The notes below the pieces were generated by a model. That model was not told the origin of the DNA and made no database searches. It worked only from the letters and a program-made list of their open reading frames with translations. From an uncultured Burkholderiaceae bacterium (lineage in GTDB: Bacteria; Pseudomonadota; Gammaproteobacteria; Burkholderiales; Burkholderiaceae_F): a DNA stretch of 64,000 bases. The stretch covers positions 62,001 through 126,000 of the forward strand of contig CALXQR010000005.1 of NCBI GenBank assembly GCA_944390675.1. The letters are read 5' to 3'. Of the stretch, positions 8,907-17,557 are shown piece after piece; the first letter of the stretch is position 1, and each line of letters begins with the position of its first letter. The translations under genes and the position numbers were made by a program.

Positions 8907-8938
8907 AGGACGCCTGTTTAATTCGGGCGTCCTTTGTT
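8907..8938 (+). terminator. Terminator after infA
   Basis: AGGACGCC at 8907-8914 pairs with GGCGTCCT at 8926-8933, followed by a T-rich stretch. Confidence 0.75.
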
Positions 8939-8986
8939 TGCGTGTAGAATCAACGCAGGAAAATACCAACACCGGAATCATTCATC

Positions 8987-10141
8987 ATGGAATTTGAGCT
9001 TTGGTACCTCATCGTTGTCCCTGTTTTGTTTGTCGCAGGGTGGTGGTTCAGAGGACTGGATCAGCGCCAGCGCGACACAGAGCGTCAGCCCGGCACCTAC
9101 TATAAGGGCATCAATCTGTTATTGAATGATCAACCGGATAAGGCTATTGATGCGTTTATCGAAGTTGTAAAGCTTGATCCGGAAACGATTGAGCTGCATC
9201 ACGCGCTGGGTAACCTCTTTAGCCGTCGCGGTGAATTTGACCGCGCGGTGCGCATTCATAACCATCTTCTCAATCGTGAAGATTTGCCTGCCCACGAGCG
9301 TGCTCTGGCTTTGTTCGAATTGGGGAACGACTACCTGAAGGCGGGCATTTACGATCGCGCTGAAGACAGTTTTAAACGTCTTTTAAATGAGCCGGAATAT
9401 CACCTCGATGCCATGCGTGCGTTGCTGAAAATTTACTGCACGGAAAAAGAGTGGGAAAAGGCTATTGAAATCGCCAATACGCTGGAAAAACAGGCCGGCG
9501 AAAACCACCAGGTTGAAGTGGGGCACTTTTATTGTGAATTAGCGGCCATTCAAATGCGAGGCAAGCACTTTGACAAGGCTCGCGAAGAACTTAATAAGGC
9601 TTTGAAGGTTGATCGCCACAGCGTGCGCGCGCTGATGATGCTCGGTGATTTGTCGATGCTTGAAAAAGATCCCCAAACCGCCCTTCAATATTGGGCCAAG
9701 GTTGAAACCGTTTCGCCCGAGCATTTGACGCTCGTGATGGCCGCCATGGCTCAAGCCTACGATGCGATTGGTCAACATGAGCAAGCGCTTAATCTAATTC
9801 ATCGCGCGCTTGATGATCATTCAAGTGCTGAGACGCTCTCAATTGCGCTTGACTTGATCACAAAGAGCGAAGGGGAAGAGTCCGGCAAGAAACTTTTGCA
9901 AGAAGAGTTAGCTCGCCGTCCGTCGCTCTGGGCTTATGAAAAGCTGTCTGAATTGAAATTGAAAGACAATCCTCAAGACGCCGATCTGCAGTTGCTGACG
10001 ACGCTTTTGAAGCCTTATGTCAGCCGCCCGGGGCGCTATCGCTGCTCTCATTGCGGCTTTAAAGCGAAGGGCTTCCAATGGCTCTGTCCGGGTTGCTCCT
10101 CTTGGGGCAGCTATTCTCCTAAGCGGGAAGAGGAAGTTTAA
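8987..10141 (+). CDS. lapB: Lipopolysaccharide assembly protein B
   Basis: LapB (YciM) is an inner-membrane protein that controls LpxC breakdown by FtsH and so the rate of LPS synthesis. The 384-residue protein has the expected order: one N-terminal transmembrane helix (about 4-21), then a run of TPR repeats, then a rubredoxin-type metal site near 353-376 with the pairs CSHC and CPGC. All four metal cysteines are present. The usual upstream partner lapA is not next to it; infA is. A strong terminator follows. Confidence 0.93.
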   Translation: MEFELWYLIVVPVLFVAGWWFRGLDQRQRDTERQPGTYYKGINLLLNDQPDKAIDAFIEVVKLDPETIELHHALGNLFSRRGEFDRAVRIHNHLLNREDLPAHERALALFELGNDYLKAGIYDRAEDSFKRLLNEPEYHLDAMRALLKIYCTEKEWEKAIEIANTLEKQAGENHQVEVGHFYCELAAIQMRGKHFDKAREELNKALKVDRHSVRALMMLGDLSMLEKDPQTALQYWAKVETVSPEHLTLVMAAMAQAYDAIGQHEQALNLIHRALDDHSSAETLSIALDLITKSEGEESGKKLLQEELARRPSLWAYEKLSELKLKDNPQDADLQLLTTLLKPYVSRPGRYRCSHCGFKAKGFQWLCPGCSSWGSYSPKREEEV

Positions 10142-10150
10142 TTTTTTCAG

Positions 10151-10183
10151 GCTCGATGAAGTCTCCTTCATCGAGCTTTTTGT
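10151..10183 (+). terminator. Terminator after lapB
   Basis: An 11-bp stem (GCTCGATGAAG with CTTCATCGAGC) with a four-base loop and a run of T. Confidence 0.85.
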
Positions 10184-10279
10184 ATTTTTTTACACTTTAA
10201 CGGTTATTTCGTCACACTCTTTAGGCAAACATTGCGTACACTTTCACCTCGTGTGATTGCCTTTATTACAGGAATATCA

Positions 10280-11173
10280 ATGCTTAAAAGAATCGGATTA
10301 TTCATTCTGACCAATTTGGCAATTTTGGTGATGCTTTCCATCGTCCTAAACTTAGTCAGTTGGTTCCTCGGCGTGGACTTTTCTCAAATCGCCGGAGCAG
10401 GCCAGGATTTTGTTTCGCTTCTGATTTTTGCAGCGGTGATCGGCTTTTCGGGCTCGCTCATCAGTCTGTTCATGAGTAAGACGATCGCGAAAAAATCCAT
10501 GGGCGTGCAGTTGATTGATATTGAACGTCCGCGCAACGATGTGGAGCGTTGGTTGGTTGAAACCGTTGCCAAACTTGCCAAAATCAAAGGTGTGGATATG
10601 CCTGAGGTAGGTTTGTATCACGGTGAGCCCAATGCCTTTGCCACGGGTCCTTCTAAGAATAATTCGCTTGTGGCGGTTTCCGACGGTCTTTTGGCAAGCA
10701 TGAATAAAGAGGAAGTGGAAGCTGTTTTGGGTCACGAAATGAGTCACGTTGCCAATGGCGACATGGTGACGATGACGCTGATGCAAGGTGTGATCAATAC
10801 CTTCGTTGTGTTCCTCTCTCGAGTGATCGGCAATATTGTTGACCGCGGTATTCTTCGCAATGAAAGCGATGCGCCCGGCGCCGGTTACTACATGACGAGC
10901 ATGGTGCTTGACATGGTGTTGGGTCTTTTGGGTTCGATGCTGGTGGCGGCTTTCTCGCGTTACCGCGAATACCGTGCGGATGCCGGTGCGGCGGAGGCTT
11001 TGGGCTCGCCCGTGCCGATGATCAATGCTTTGGCTCGATTGGGCGGCCAGCAAGCCACGGAACTGCCGGGTAACGTCAAGGGCTTTGGCATCAGTGGCGG
11101 CATGGGCTCGCTTTTCGCAACGCACCCGCCTATTGAAGCTCGAATCAAAGCATTAAGAGAGTTGCAAAACTAA
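10280..11173 (+). CDS. htpX: Membrane metalloprotease HtpX
   Basis: HtpX is a zinc protease of the inner membrane that removes misfolded membrane proteins along with FtsH. I place the start at the ATG at 10280, which has AGGA before it and gives the family N-terminus MLKRIGLF; a frame from 10232 is longer but lacks support. The 297-residue protein has two N-terminal membrane helices, the zinc motif HEMSH (H152, E153, H156) and a second hydrophobic region near 180-235. It is a single gene that ends at a two-way terminator facing the tRNA cluster. Confidence 0.95.
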   Translation: MLKRIGLFILTNLAILVMLSIVLNLVSWFLGVDFSQIAGAGQDFVSLLIFAAVIGFSGSLISLFMSKTIAKKSMGVQLIDIERPRNDVERWLVETVAKLAKIKGVDMPEVGLYHGEPNAFATGPSKNNSLVAVSDGLLASMNKEEVEAVLGHEMSHVANGDMVTMTLMQGVINTFVVFLSRVIGNIVDRGILRNESDAPGAGYYMTSMVLDMVLGLLGSMLVAAFSRYREYRADAGAAEALGSPVPMINALARLGGQQATELPGNVKGFGISGGMGSLFATHPPIEARIKALRELQN

Positions 11174-11190
11174 GGAAAATGCAAAGTCAA

Positions 11191-11220
11191 AGAAGCCTGC
11201 CAAACGGTGGGCTTTTTTGT
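11191..11220. terminator. Two-way terminator between htpX and the tRNA cluster
   Basis: AAGCC-GCC and GG-GGGCTT flank an AAAC loop, followed by six T on the plus strand. The minus-strand reading also has a T-rich tail, which would end the tRNA transcript. Confidence 0.7.
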
Positions 11221-11259
11221 TGTGTTGGGATTTTGTTTGAGATGACGACAGAGATTTGA

Positions 11260-11336
11260 TGGGGTGGGAAATGGGACTCGAACCCACGACAACCGGAATC
11301 ACAATCCGGGACTCTACCAACTGAGCTATTCCCACC
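11260..11336 (-). tRNA. tRNA-His (GTG)
   Basis: The minus strand folds into a cloverleaf with anticodon GTG in the loop TTGTGAT. It has the extra 5' G opposite C73 that marks tRNA-His, and CCA is encoded. It is the last of three tRNAs in one transcript. Confidence 0.95.
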
Positions 11337-11344
11337 ATCAAACT

Positions 11345-11421
11345 TGGCCCGCCCGACAGGATTCGAACCTGTGACCCTCGGCTTAGAAGGCCGATGCTCT
11401 ATCCAGCTGAGCTACGGGCGG
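11345..11421 (-). tRNA. tRNA-Arg (TCT)
   Basis: The cloverleaf has acceptor stem CCGCCCG/CGGGCGG, anticodon TCT in loop CTTCTAA, T-arm GGTTCGAATCC and encoded CCA. Confidence 0.95.
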
Positions 11422-11440
11422 CTCGACGACTGTCGAAACG

Positions 11441-11517
11441 TGGTCGGGGCGAAGGGATTCGAACCCCCGACATCCTGCTCCCAAAGCAGGCGCGCTACCG
11501 GACTGCGCTACGCCCCG
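11441..11517 (-). tRNA. tRNA-Pro (TGG)
   Basis: The cloverleaf has acceptor CGGGGCG/CGCCCCG, anticodon TGG in loop TTTGGGA, and encoded CCA. It is the first gene of the Pro-Arg-His cluster. Confidence 0.95.
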
Positions 11518-11535
11518 CCTCAAGTGCGAATCAGC

Positions 11536-11564
11536 ATTATGCAGGAAAAAAGGCTGAAACGCAA
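11536..11564 (-). promoter_or_regulatory. Promoter of the tRNA cluster
   Basis: On the minus strand TTGCGT (11564-11559) and CATAAT (11541-11536) are 17 bases apart, and the -10 box ends 18 bases before the tRNA-Pro 5' end. Confidence 0.6.
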
Positions 11565-11645
11565 TAGTTTTGGATAAATTTTTGAAGAAGGAAGCGGGCA
11601 GTGGCTACAATCAGCAAATGGATTTTTCAGTGAGGAGAAGATTCA

Positions 11646-12482
11646 GTGAAGTGGTTATGCGCGGGGCGACAGTTGGATTTAAGTGAGCCCCTGATTATGG
11701 GAATCGTTAATGTGACGCCGGACTCTTTTTCCGATGGCGGTCGTTACGCAGGAACGCCAGAAGCGATTGCCCACGGCCTCGAACTTCTGGAACAAGGGGC
11801 CGATATTTTGGATATCGGCGGAGAATCAACCCGACCGGGAGCGGCGGAAGTGACTGAGCAAGAAGAGCTCGAGCGCGTCATCCCGGTTGTTGAAGCACTC
11901 GCAAAAACCGGCGCTGTGATATCGGTGGACACAAGCAAGGCCGGCGTTATCCGCGAAGCGGTAAAGGCCGGCGCGCACATTATTAATGATGTCCGCGCTC
12001 TGCAGGAGCCCGGAGCGCTGGAAGCCGCTGCTCAAACAAACGCCGGGATTTGTTTGATGCACATGCAGGGGACGCCCGCAACGATGCAAAAAAACATTGC
12101 ATACAGCGACCTTTTGCAAGAGGTTGAACGGTTTTTATTAGACCGCGCCCAATGCGCGCAGTCCGCTGGCATCGCGCGGGAAAGAATTTGTCTGGACTAC
12201 GGATTCGGATTTGGGAAAACCGTTGATCAGAATTTTGAACTTCTTGCTAATACGGACTACTTTGCTCGCTTGCCTTATCCGATTCTGGTGGGTTTGTCGC
12301 GCAAATCAAGTCTGGGGGCAGTGGTCGGACGAGACGTTTCGGACCGATTGATCGCTTCTGTCACGGGTGCGTTGATCGCTGCACAGCGCGGCGCAGGCAT
12401 TGTTCGTGTGCACGATGTGGCAGCCACGCGCGATGCGTTTAAAATTTGGCATATGACAGTGAGCAAAACTCATAAGGATTAA
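11646..12482 (+). CDS. folP: Dihydropteroate synthase
   Basis: FolP joins p-aminobenzoate to the pterin pyrophosphate in folate synthesis and is the sulfonamide target. The 278-residue protein has the pterin-binding signatures MGIVNVTPDSFSDGG near 19-33 and GGESTRPGA near 59-67, and a C-terminal RVHDV. The start is a GTG at 11646 preceded by GAGGAG, which gives the correct N-terminus. glmM follows four bases after the stop, the order seen in many proteobacteria. Confidence 0.96.
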   Translation: MKWLCAGRQLDLSEPLIMGIVNVTPDSFSDGGRYAGTPEAIAHGLELLEQGADILDIGGESTRPGAAEVTEQEELERVIPVVEALAKTGAVISVDTSKAGVIREAVKAGAHIINDVRALQEPGALEAAAQTNAGICLMHMQGTPATMQKNIAYSDLLQEVERFLLDRAQCAQSAGIARERICLDYGFGFGKTVDQNFELLANTDYFARLPYPILVGLSRKSSLGAVVGRDVSDRLIASVTGALIAAQRGAGIVRVHDVAATRDAFKIWHMTVSKTHKD

Positions 12483-12485
12483 TTC

Positions 12486-13823
12486 ATGACTCGCAAGTAT
12501 TTTGGTACAGACGGCGTACGCGGCCGCGTGGGTGAAGCGCCCATTACTCCGGATTTTGTTTTAAAGCTTGGTCAGGCGGCCGGCCGTGTTCTCAGAAGGC
12601 ATATTGATGCGGGCCGTCATGTCCGCGTAGTCATTGGCAAGGACACGCGTGTTTCCGGCTACATGCTTGAAGCCGCTCTTCAGGCAGGCTTCTCGAGCGC
12701 AGGCGTTGACGTGGTTTTGTGCGGTCCGATTCCGACGCCAGCCATTGCCTATTTGACGCGCGCCCAGCGAGCCGATGCCGGTGTGGTCATCAGTGCAAGT
12801 CACAATCCTTATCACGACAACGGAATTAAATTTTTCTCAGAATCTGGCACCAAGCTTCCCGATGAAGTGGAGTTGGAAATTGAAGCCGAATTGGATAAGG
12901 GCTTTTCCTGTGTGGAAAGCCGCGAATTGGGCAAAGCCTGGCGTTTGGAAGACGCTTCGGGTCGGTACATCGAATTTTGTAAGTCCACGATTGACAGCAA
13001 TGTGAATCTTAAAGGCCTGCGAATTTTGGTCGACTGCGCCAATGGCGCGGCGTATCACGTGGCTCCGGCCGTCTATCACGAATTGGGGGCGGATGTTTTC
13101 ACGGTGGGCGATACTCCCGATGGATTCAACATTAATGATGGCGTGGGCGCCACGCACACCGAATCCTTGTCCAAAAAAGTTTTCGAAAGAGGGTGTGATG
13201 TCGGCATTGCGTTGGATGGCGATGCGGATCGCCTGATCATGGCTGACGCGAGCGGCCATGTCTATAACGGCGATGAACTCTTGTATGTGATGGTCAAAGA
13301 CCGCATGCAAAGGGAAAAAATCAAGGGGGTCGTCGGCACTTTGATGACAAACTATGCGCTTGAAAAGCGCCTGGGAGAGTTGGGCATTGAATTTGTCCGC
13401 GCTAAGGTAGGCGACCGCTATGTGCTTGAACAACTGAAAGCTCGTGAGGGTTGGATCTTTGGCGGAGAAACCTCCGGTCACCTCTTGGTGCTTGATTGCC
13501 AGACGACAGGTGACGGCATTGTGAGCAGCCTGCAGGTTTTGGCAGCCATGCGTCGTCAGGGTAAATCACTCAAGGAATTGACCGCGGACTTGAAGCTCTT
13601 GCCTCAGGTGCTCATTAATAAGCGCATTGAAAAAGGTTTTGACTGGAAGTCGCACAAACCGATGAATGATGCGGTTGCAAAAGCTGAAGAGCAGCTCAAA
13701 GGACGCGGTCGAGTGTTGATCAGACCTTCCGGAACCGAGCCGCTTTTGCGTGTGATGGTTGAAGCCGATGATAAGGCGCTTGCCCAAACACTGGCGCAAT
13801 CTATCGCTGATACGTTGTCTTAA
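12486..13823 (+). CDS. glmM: Phosphoglucosamine mutase
   Basis: GlmM turns glucosamine-6-phosphate into glucosamine-1-phosphate for peptidoglycan and LPS precursors. The 445-residue protein has the expected length and the four mutase signatures: the active-site serine loop ISASHNP with S105 as the phosphoserine, the metal loop DGDADR, the sugar-binding GGETSGH, and the phosphate-binding RPSGTEP. It is co-transcribed with folP. Confidence 0.97.
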   Translation: MTRKYFGTDGVRGRVGEAPITPDFVLKLGQAAGRVLRRHIDAGRHVRVVIGKDTRVSGYMLEAALQAGFSSAGVDVVLCGPIPTPAIAYLTRAQRADAGVVISASHNPYHDNGIKFFSESGTKLPDEVELEIEAELDKGFSCVESRELGKAWRLEDASGRYIEFCKSTIDSNVNLKGLRILVDCANGAAYHVAPAVYHELGADVFTVGDTPDGFNINDGVGATHTESLSKKVFERGCDVGIALDGDADRLIMADASGHVYNGDELLYVMVKDRMQREKIKGVVGTLMTNYALEKRLGELGIEFVRAKVGDRYVLEQLKAREGWIFGGETSGHLLVLDCQTTGDGIVSSLQVLAAMRRQGKSLKELTADLKLLPQVLINKRIEKGFDWKSHKPMNDAVAKAEEQLKGRGRVLIRPSGTEPLLRVMVEADDKALAQTLAQSIADTLS

Positions 13824-13830
13824 AAACGAA

Positions 13831-13851
13831 CGGGCCGCAGTAAGCGGCCCG
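13831..13851. terminator. Hairpin between glmM and lrgB
   Basis: CGGGCCGC and GCGGCCCG pair perfectly over eight bases with an AGTAA loop between converging genes. There is no T-run, so termination is likely but not certain. Confidence 0.55.
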
Positions 13852-13858
13852 AGTCAAC

Positions 13859-14590
13859 TTAGTATCCTAATAATTTCAATAAAGGCGGAGCAATCATCGG
13901 CGCGGCAAAAGCGGTGATAATGCCTGCCAAGCCCATCGCCAGACCGGAAAAAGCCCCCGCCTTGTCGCTGATTTGAAAGGCGCGTGAGGTGCCCATGCCG
14001 TGAGCGGCCACACCCAATGAGAAGCCTTTGACGTAGTCCTTTTTAATTCGGCAAAGTTTGAAAATCGGTGTGGCCAGAAGCGAGCCCACGATGCCGGTCA
14101 AAACCACAATGCCTGCGGTGAATTCCGGGATGCCGCCCATTTTTTCTGAAATACCCATGGCAATCGGCGTGGTCACACTTTTCGGGGCCATGGACATGAT
14201 GCTTTCAAACGATGCGCCTAAAAGCGCGCCAAGCAAAACCGTGGAAATGACACCCACCACACAGCCAACAACTACACCGATTAAAAGCGGCGCCCAAAGT
14301 TTTGCCAAACGCAGGCGTTGATCAAAAAGGGGAACGGCTAAGGCCACTGTGGCCGGACCTAAAAGAAAGTGGACAAACTGCGCGCCAGCGAAAAAAGTTT
14401 CATATTGGGTGTGCGTGCCAAACAAAATCGCCAGCAAAATGGCTACTGCGATCACAAAGGGCGAGAGCAGCGTGAGGTAACCGCTTTTTTGATAAACCCA
14501 GATGCCGATTTGGTAGGCAAGCAAAGTAAGGCAAAGCCAGAGCACCGGGTTGGAAGCCAGATGATTCCACAATAACTCAATCGTCATCAT
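13859..14590 (-). CDS. lrgB: LrgB/CidB-family membrane protein
   Basis: LrgB works with LrgA; the pair was first described as modulators of murein hydrolase activity and autolysis, and plant and bacterial homologues have since been linked to export of small organic acids such as glycolate or pyruvate. The 243-residue protein has several membrane helices and family motifs PKSVTTPIAMGIS near 135-147 and AHGMGTSRAF near 196-205. Its start overlaps the end of lrgA by 14 bases, so the two are translated together. No LytTR regulator is nearby. Confidence 0.9.
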   Translation of the reverse strand: MMTIELLWNHLASNPVLWLCLTLLAYQIGIWVYQKSGYLTLLSPFVIAVAILLAILFGTHTQYETFFAGAQFVHFLLGPATVALAVPLFDQRLRLAKLWAPLLIGVVVGCVVGVISTVLLGALLGASFESIMSMAPKSVTTPIAMGISEKMGGIPEFTAGIVVLTGIVGSLLATPIFKLCRIKKDYVKGFSLGVAAHGMGTSRAFQISDKAGAFSGLAMGLAGIITAFAAPMIAPPLLKLLGY

Positions 14591-14933
14591 CGACTCCTAA
14601 AAGTTTTGCGCTCCACTGAATAACCAAAGCCGTAACGGCCATGGTGATGGCGGTACCCACAACAAGAATAGCGGCTATGGCGATCCATTCGGCCGAAATT
14701 CGATCCCAATGGCGAACAATGCCGACGCCCGCCGGCACAAACAAAAGCGCTAAATGCGCCAAAAGAACGGAAGCCGTCAATCGAACCCGTTCAATTAAGT
14801 CGTCTTTGATCAAAAATCCGATCAAAAGAAAAATCATGCCGAGCACGGGGCCGGGAATCGGCCAGCCGAAGCCGTACGAGAGGGCTTCGCCGATTAACTG
14901 CAGCATAAGAAATAAAGCGATGGAAATTAACAT
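14577..14933 (-). CDS. lrgA: LrgA/CidA-family holin-like protein
   Basis: The 118-residue protein has four hydrophobic segments and the typical PIPGPVLGMIFL motif near 26-37 of the LrgA/CidA family. It is the first gene of an lrgAB operon and is divergent from the secreted M20 peptidase gene, with a 187-base shared upstream region (14934-15120). That spacer is AT-rich, with no further gene seen. See lrgB for the possible role. Confidence 0.88.
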   Translation of the reverse strand: MLISIALFLMLQLIGEALSYGFGWPIPGPVLGMIFLLIGFLIKDDLIERVRLTASVLLAHLALLFVPAGVGIVRHWDRISAEWIAIAAILVVGTAITMAVTALVIQWSAKLLGVDDDD

Positions 14934-15120
14934 AAATTTCGCTTGAAAAAAAATGGACTTCGAATTGTGTCACCAAGGCAGAGAAAAAGCCAACAAATTT
15001 TTAGTGAAATTGCTGTAGCAAAATCTAGTGACTTTCCATGATGTTTTTTATTGCCTATTGAGCGGAAAATAAGACTGGAAACACAGACGCACTGAAATAT
15101 TTTTCGAACGGAGGTTATCT

Positions 15121-16818
15121 ATGCGAAAAAATCGTTGCGCATTGGCCGTTGGCCTTACTTTGATTGCCGGCGTGGCTTACGCTGTTGTTCCTCAGGTGAG
15201 TAACGATGTGAAAAAGGCCACCGAAACGATTTACAAAGATCCGGTGATGCAAAAAATGCTCACCGAGCTCACGAGCGATGAAAATGCTCAGTTCCGTTTC
15301 AACACGCACATGGAAGTGGCCCGCATTGCTTCTCCTTCTCGTTCTGAAATGCGCCGCGCTGAGGAATTGACCCGTTTGATGGTTCAGGAATGGGGCTTTG
15401 ATAAAAAAGACATTATGACGACGCCCGAAGGCATCATTAAAGGCGCCGGCATTCAAAAAGTTGACGGTTTGCCCGTCTACAACGTTTGCGTGAGAATCCC
15501 GGGGACCTATTCTCAGGAAAAAGGCGCTCAGAGCTATAAGGGACAATTCCCGAAGGTTTTGCTCGAAGGCCATATCGATACGGTCAACCCCGGAAAACTT
15601 CCTCCGAAATCAACTCCTTATATGCCGGCTAAACTGCAAAAAGCGAGTGAGCCGGTCGTAAGCACGCCGGAAGCGCTTGCAGCGATTAAGGATGAACTGC
15701 ACTTTGATAAGAACGGCAAGATCATCCAGGACGAAAACTATAAGAAGGCCTACGTGCGCTACGCCAATCTTGAGGATGCTCAGAAAAAAGGCGGCTACCG
15801 CATTTACTTGCCGGGCTTTGCCGATGCGATGGGCAATACAACCGGCGTGATGACCGCGGCCATCATGATGAAGAAGTACAACATCAAACCCGTCTATGAC
15901 ATTTGGGTTTGCGGTACGGCCGGCGAAGAAGGCAAAGGCAATCTTTGCGGCATGAAGCAGCTCTACGGCTATAACCAAGATACCGGCAAGGGCAACAACG
16001 CGTTGAACTTTGTGGCGAATTTCGCAGCGGACTCTACCCGTCCGGGTTCCGGCACGCTCAACTATCTGGGCAGCTATCGCTTCGAAATCAAGTACACAGA
16101 ACCTGCGGGCTATAAGCAGGGGGCTGCGGATGCGCCGAGCGCTTTAATGGCGATGACGCGTTCTATTGCGAAGATTTCTGATATCAAGTCGCCTTGGGAC
16201 ACGGATAAGAACGCTGAGCGCACAACCTACACGGTGGGTGTTGCAAGCTGCGATACAGCTCCCGACGGTGAACGTTCCCGTTCTTGCACGTTGATGGTTG
16301 ACATGCGTTCACCTACGCAAGGACCGTTGAGCGCGATGCGCGCGCAAATTGAACCGACCTTTAAGGCCGCTTTGGATGAAGAAAATGCCAAATACGGTCT
16401 GAAGAGCGGCGATAAGAACGCGGTCAAGATGGAATTGGTGTGGTTCGGTGACCGTCCGGCTCATCAACGCAAGAACTTTAACGACATTGCAACGCAGATT
16501 TATTGGCAAACCGCTCAGACGGTTGGTATCGACCAATTGAAAGCTTTGAAGACGAACGCCTCCAGCTTGAACGACAACGTACCGGCAGCGGTCGGCGTGC
16601 CGACGGTGAACTTTAACGTTCATACGCCTGCGGCTAGCGGCGGCGGTCACACGTTCAACGAATGGGGTATTCCGGGCAACGCTCAGGACGAAGGCAAGCG
16701 CATCTTCCGTATGGTGTTGATGGGTTTGACCGCGGCAGGGTATCACACGAGCACGGGCGAAGTTGTGCAGCCCACGGCTGATCCTATTGGCGCACGCACA
16801 ACTGAAGAAATGTACTAA
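15121..16818 (+). CDS. Secreted M20-family zinc peptidase
   Basis: The 565-residue protein starts with a Sec signal peptide (1-21, cut after VAYA). The M20 metal and catalytic residues are all present: H151 and D153 in GHIDTV, D235 in FADAMGN, E269-E270 in GTAGEEG, D304 in NFAADSTR and H510 in GGGHTFNEWG. It should be an active periplasmic metallopeptidase or amidohydrolase. Its own dimerisation domain (about 315-425) has lost the usual GxGGHS turn, reading EPAGYKQG instead. The start has a strong GGAGG site. The next gene overlaps or follows at once and supplies a dimerisation domain with an intact turn. Confidence 0.88.
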   Translation: MRKNRCALAVGLTLIAGVAYAVVPQVSNDVKKATETIYKDPVMQKMLTELTSDENAQFRFNTHMEVARIASPSRSEMRRAEELTRLMVQEWGFDKKDIMTTPEGIIKGAGIQKVDGLPVYNVCVRIPGTYSQEKGAQSYKGQFPKVLLEGHIDTVNPGKLPPKSTPYMPAKLQKASEPVVSTPEALAAIKDELHFDKNGKIIQDENYKKAYVRYANLEDAQKKGGYRIYLPGFADAMGNTTGVMTAAIMMKKYNIKPVYDIWVCGTAGEEGKGNLCGMKQLYGYNQDTGKGNNALNFVANFAADSTRPGSGTLNYLGSYRFEIKYTEPAGYKQGAADAPSALMAMTRSIAKISDIKSPWDTDKNAERTTYTVGVASCDTAPDGERSRSCTLMVDMRSPTQGPLSAMRAQIEPTFKAALDEENAKYGLKSGDKNAVKMELVWFGDRPAHQRKNFNDIATQIYWQTAQTVGIDQLKALKTNASSLNDNVPAAVGVPTVNFNVHTPAASGGGHTFNEWGIPGNAQDEGKRIFRMVLMGLTAAGYHTSTGEVVQPTADPIGARTTEEMY

Positions 16819-16841
16819 TGAACGGACATCGGGAGAACATT

Positions 16842-17267
16842 ATGAAAGGAAAATTGTTAGTTGCTTTGTTGGGTTCTTTTGCTGCCTCGGTGGCAATGGC
16901 CGATGTCTCCGGTGTGATGACTGTTGATATCCAGGGCCCCGGCGGTCACAGTAGCGGCGCTTACGGTAATACGAACGCCGTTCATGCGGCCGCGCGCGCG
17001 ATCATGGAAATTGAAAAGGCAATTCCGTCGCAAGCGCAGTGCGTTGTTTCCAATTTCACGGGCGGCGTGTCGGTGAATGCGATTGCAGCCGACGGTCACT
17101 TTAAGGTTGCCTTGAAGGCAAAGGATGAAAAGGAAATGGCCGCGCTTAAGCAAAAGGTAACGGATGCGGTGAAAAAAGGCGTGGATGCTGAAAATGCATT
17201 CCGCAGCGTGAAACCGGGTCAGCTCACCGGTGGTGTCCCGTCTGAGGTCCGCTTTGCCATCAAGTAA
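16842..17267 (+). CDS. Secreted stand-alone M20 dimerisation-domain protein
   Basis: The 141-residue protein has a Sec signal peptide (1-20, ending SVAMA) and then only the alpha/beta dimerisation domain of M20 peptidases, with the classic GPGGHS at 32-37 and the NAVHAAARAIMEI helix. No metal ligands or catalytic domain are present. I chose the ATG at 16842 because it follows GGGAGAA and gives a clean signal peptide; an in-frame ATG at 16818 overlapping the previous stop gives eight extra polar residues. It is 23 bases downstream of an M20 peptidase and is probably its partner or regulator. It could instead be the remnant of a second peptidase gene, but the signal peptide and ribosome site argue against decay. 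Confidence 0.82.
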   Translation: MKGKLLVALLGSFAASVAMADVSGVMTVDIQGPGGHSSGAYGNTNAVHAAARAIMEIEKAIPSQAQCVVSNFTGGVSVNAIAADGHFKVALKAKDEKEMAALKQKVTDAVKKGVDAENAFRSVKPGQLTGGVPSEVRFAIK

Positions 17268-17284
17268 CAACTCTTATTGAGTTT

Positions 17285-17312
17285 CGGGCCGCCTCTAGGG
17301 CGGCCCTTTTAT
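17285..17312 (+). terminator. Terminator after the M20 pair
   Basis: GGGCCGCC, a TCTA loop and GGGCGGCCC are followed by four T. It ends the two-gene operon. Confidence 0.85.
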
Positions 17313-17344
17313 CAAATAAAAAGATCATAAAAAGAGCTGTATAT

Positions 17345-17358
17345 TTAATTAAGATCAA
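17345..17358 (+). promoter_or_regulatory. FNR-like site upstream of a 35-codon gene
   Basis: TTAATTAAGATCAA matches the FNR consensus TTGAT-N4-ATCAA at nine of ten positions. Its centre is about 41 to 45 bases before the start expected from a TATATA or TATAAA box at 17382-17389, the usual place for an activating FNR dimer. The region is very AT-rich, so chance matching is possible. Confidence 0.45.
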
Positions 17359-17438
17359 ATAATAACAATAAATAAAATTGATATATAAAATATAATCAAT
17401 GATAATAACAGTATCAAAAAATGATCTGGAGAGGAAAA

Positions 17439-17546
17439 ATGAACAGATATATGTGGATTGCTGACTTGATGGCTCAAACGGTTTTTTCGGTCACGGCGAC
17501 CATTTTGGGTTTGGGAACGGTTCTGTCGATTCTGCAGGCAATTTAG
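17439..17546 (+). CDS. Small membrane peptide, 35 residues, unknown
   Basis: The frame starts at an ATG with GGAGAGGAAAA before it and encodes MNRYMWIADLMAQ followed by a hydrophobic stretch of about 20 residues (VFSVTATILGLGTVLSIL) ending QAI. It looks like a single-span inner-membrane small protein. It has its own upstream promoter-like region and its own terminator, which supports a real gene. It resembles in size the small subunits or regulators of membrane complexes such as CydX or KdpF, but I recognise no specific family. An FNR-like site upstream suggests anaerobic expression. Confidence 0.6.
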   Translation: MNRYMWIADLMAQTVFSVTATILGLGTVLSILQAI

Positions 17547-17557
17547 TCCGTCGGAAA

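Noticed and set aside
10352-11125. A 257-codon antisense frame over htpX
   Set aside because: Shadow of a clear protease gene; composition is His/Thr/Arg-rich without a domain.
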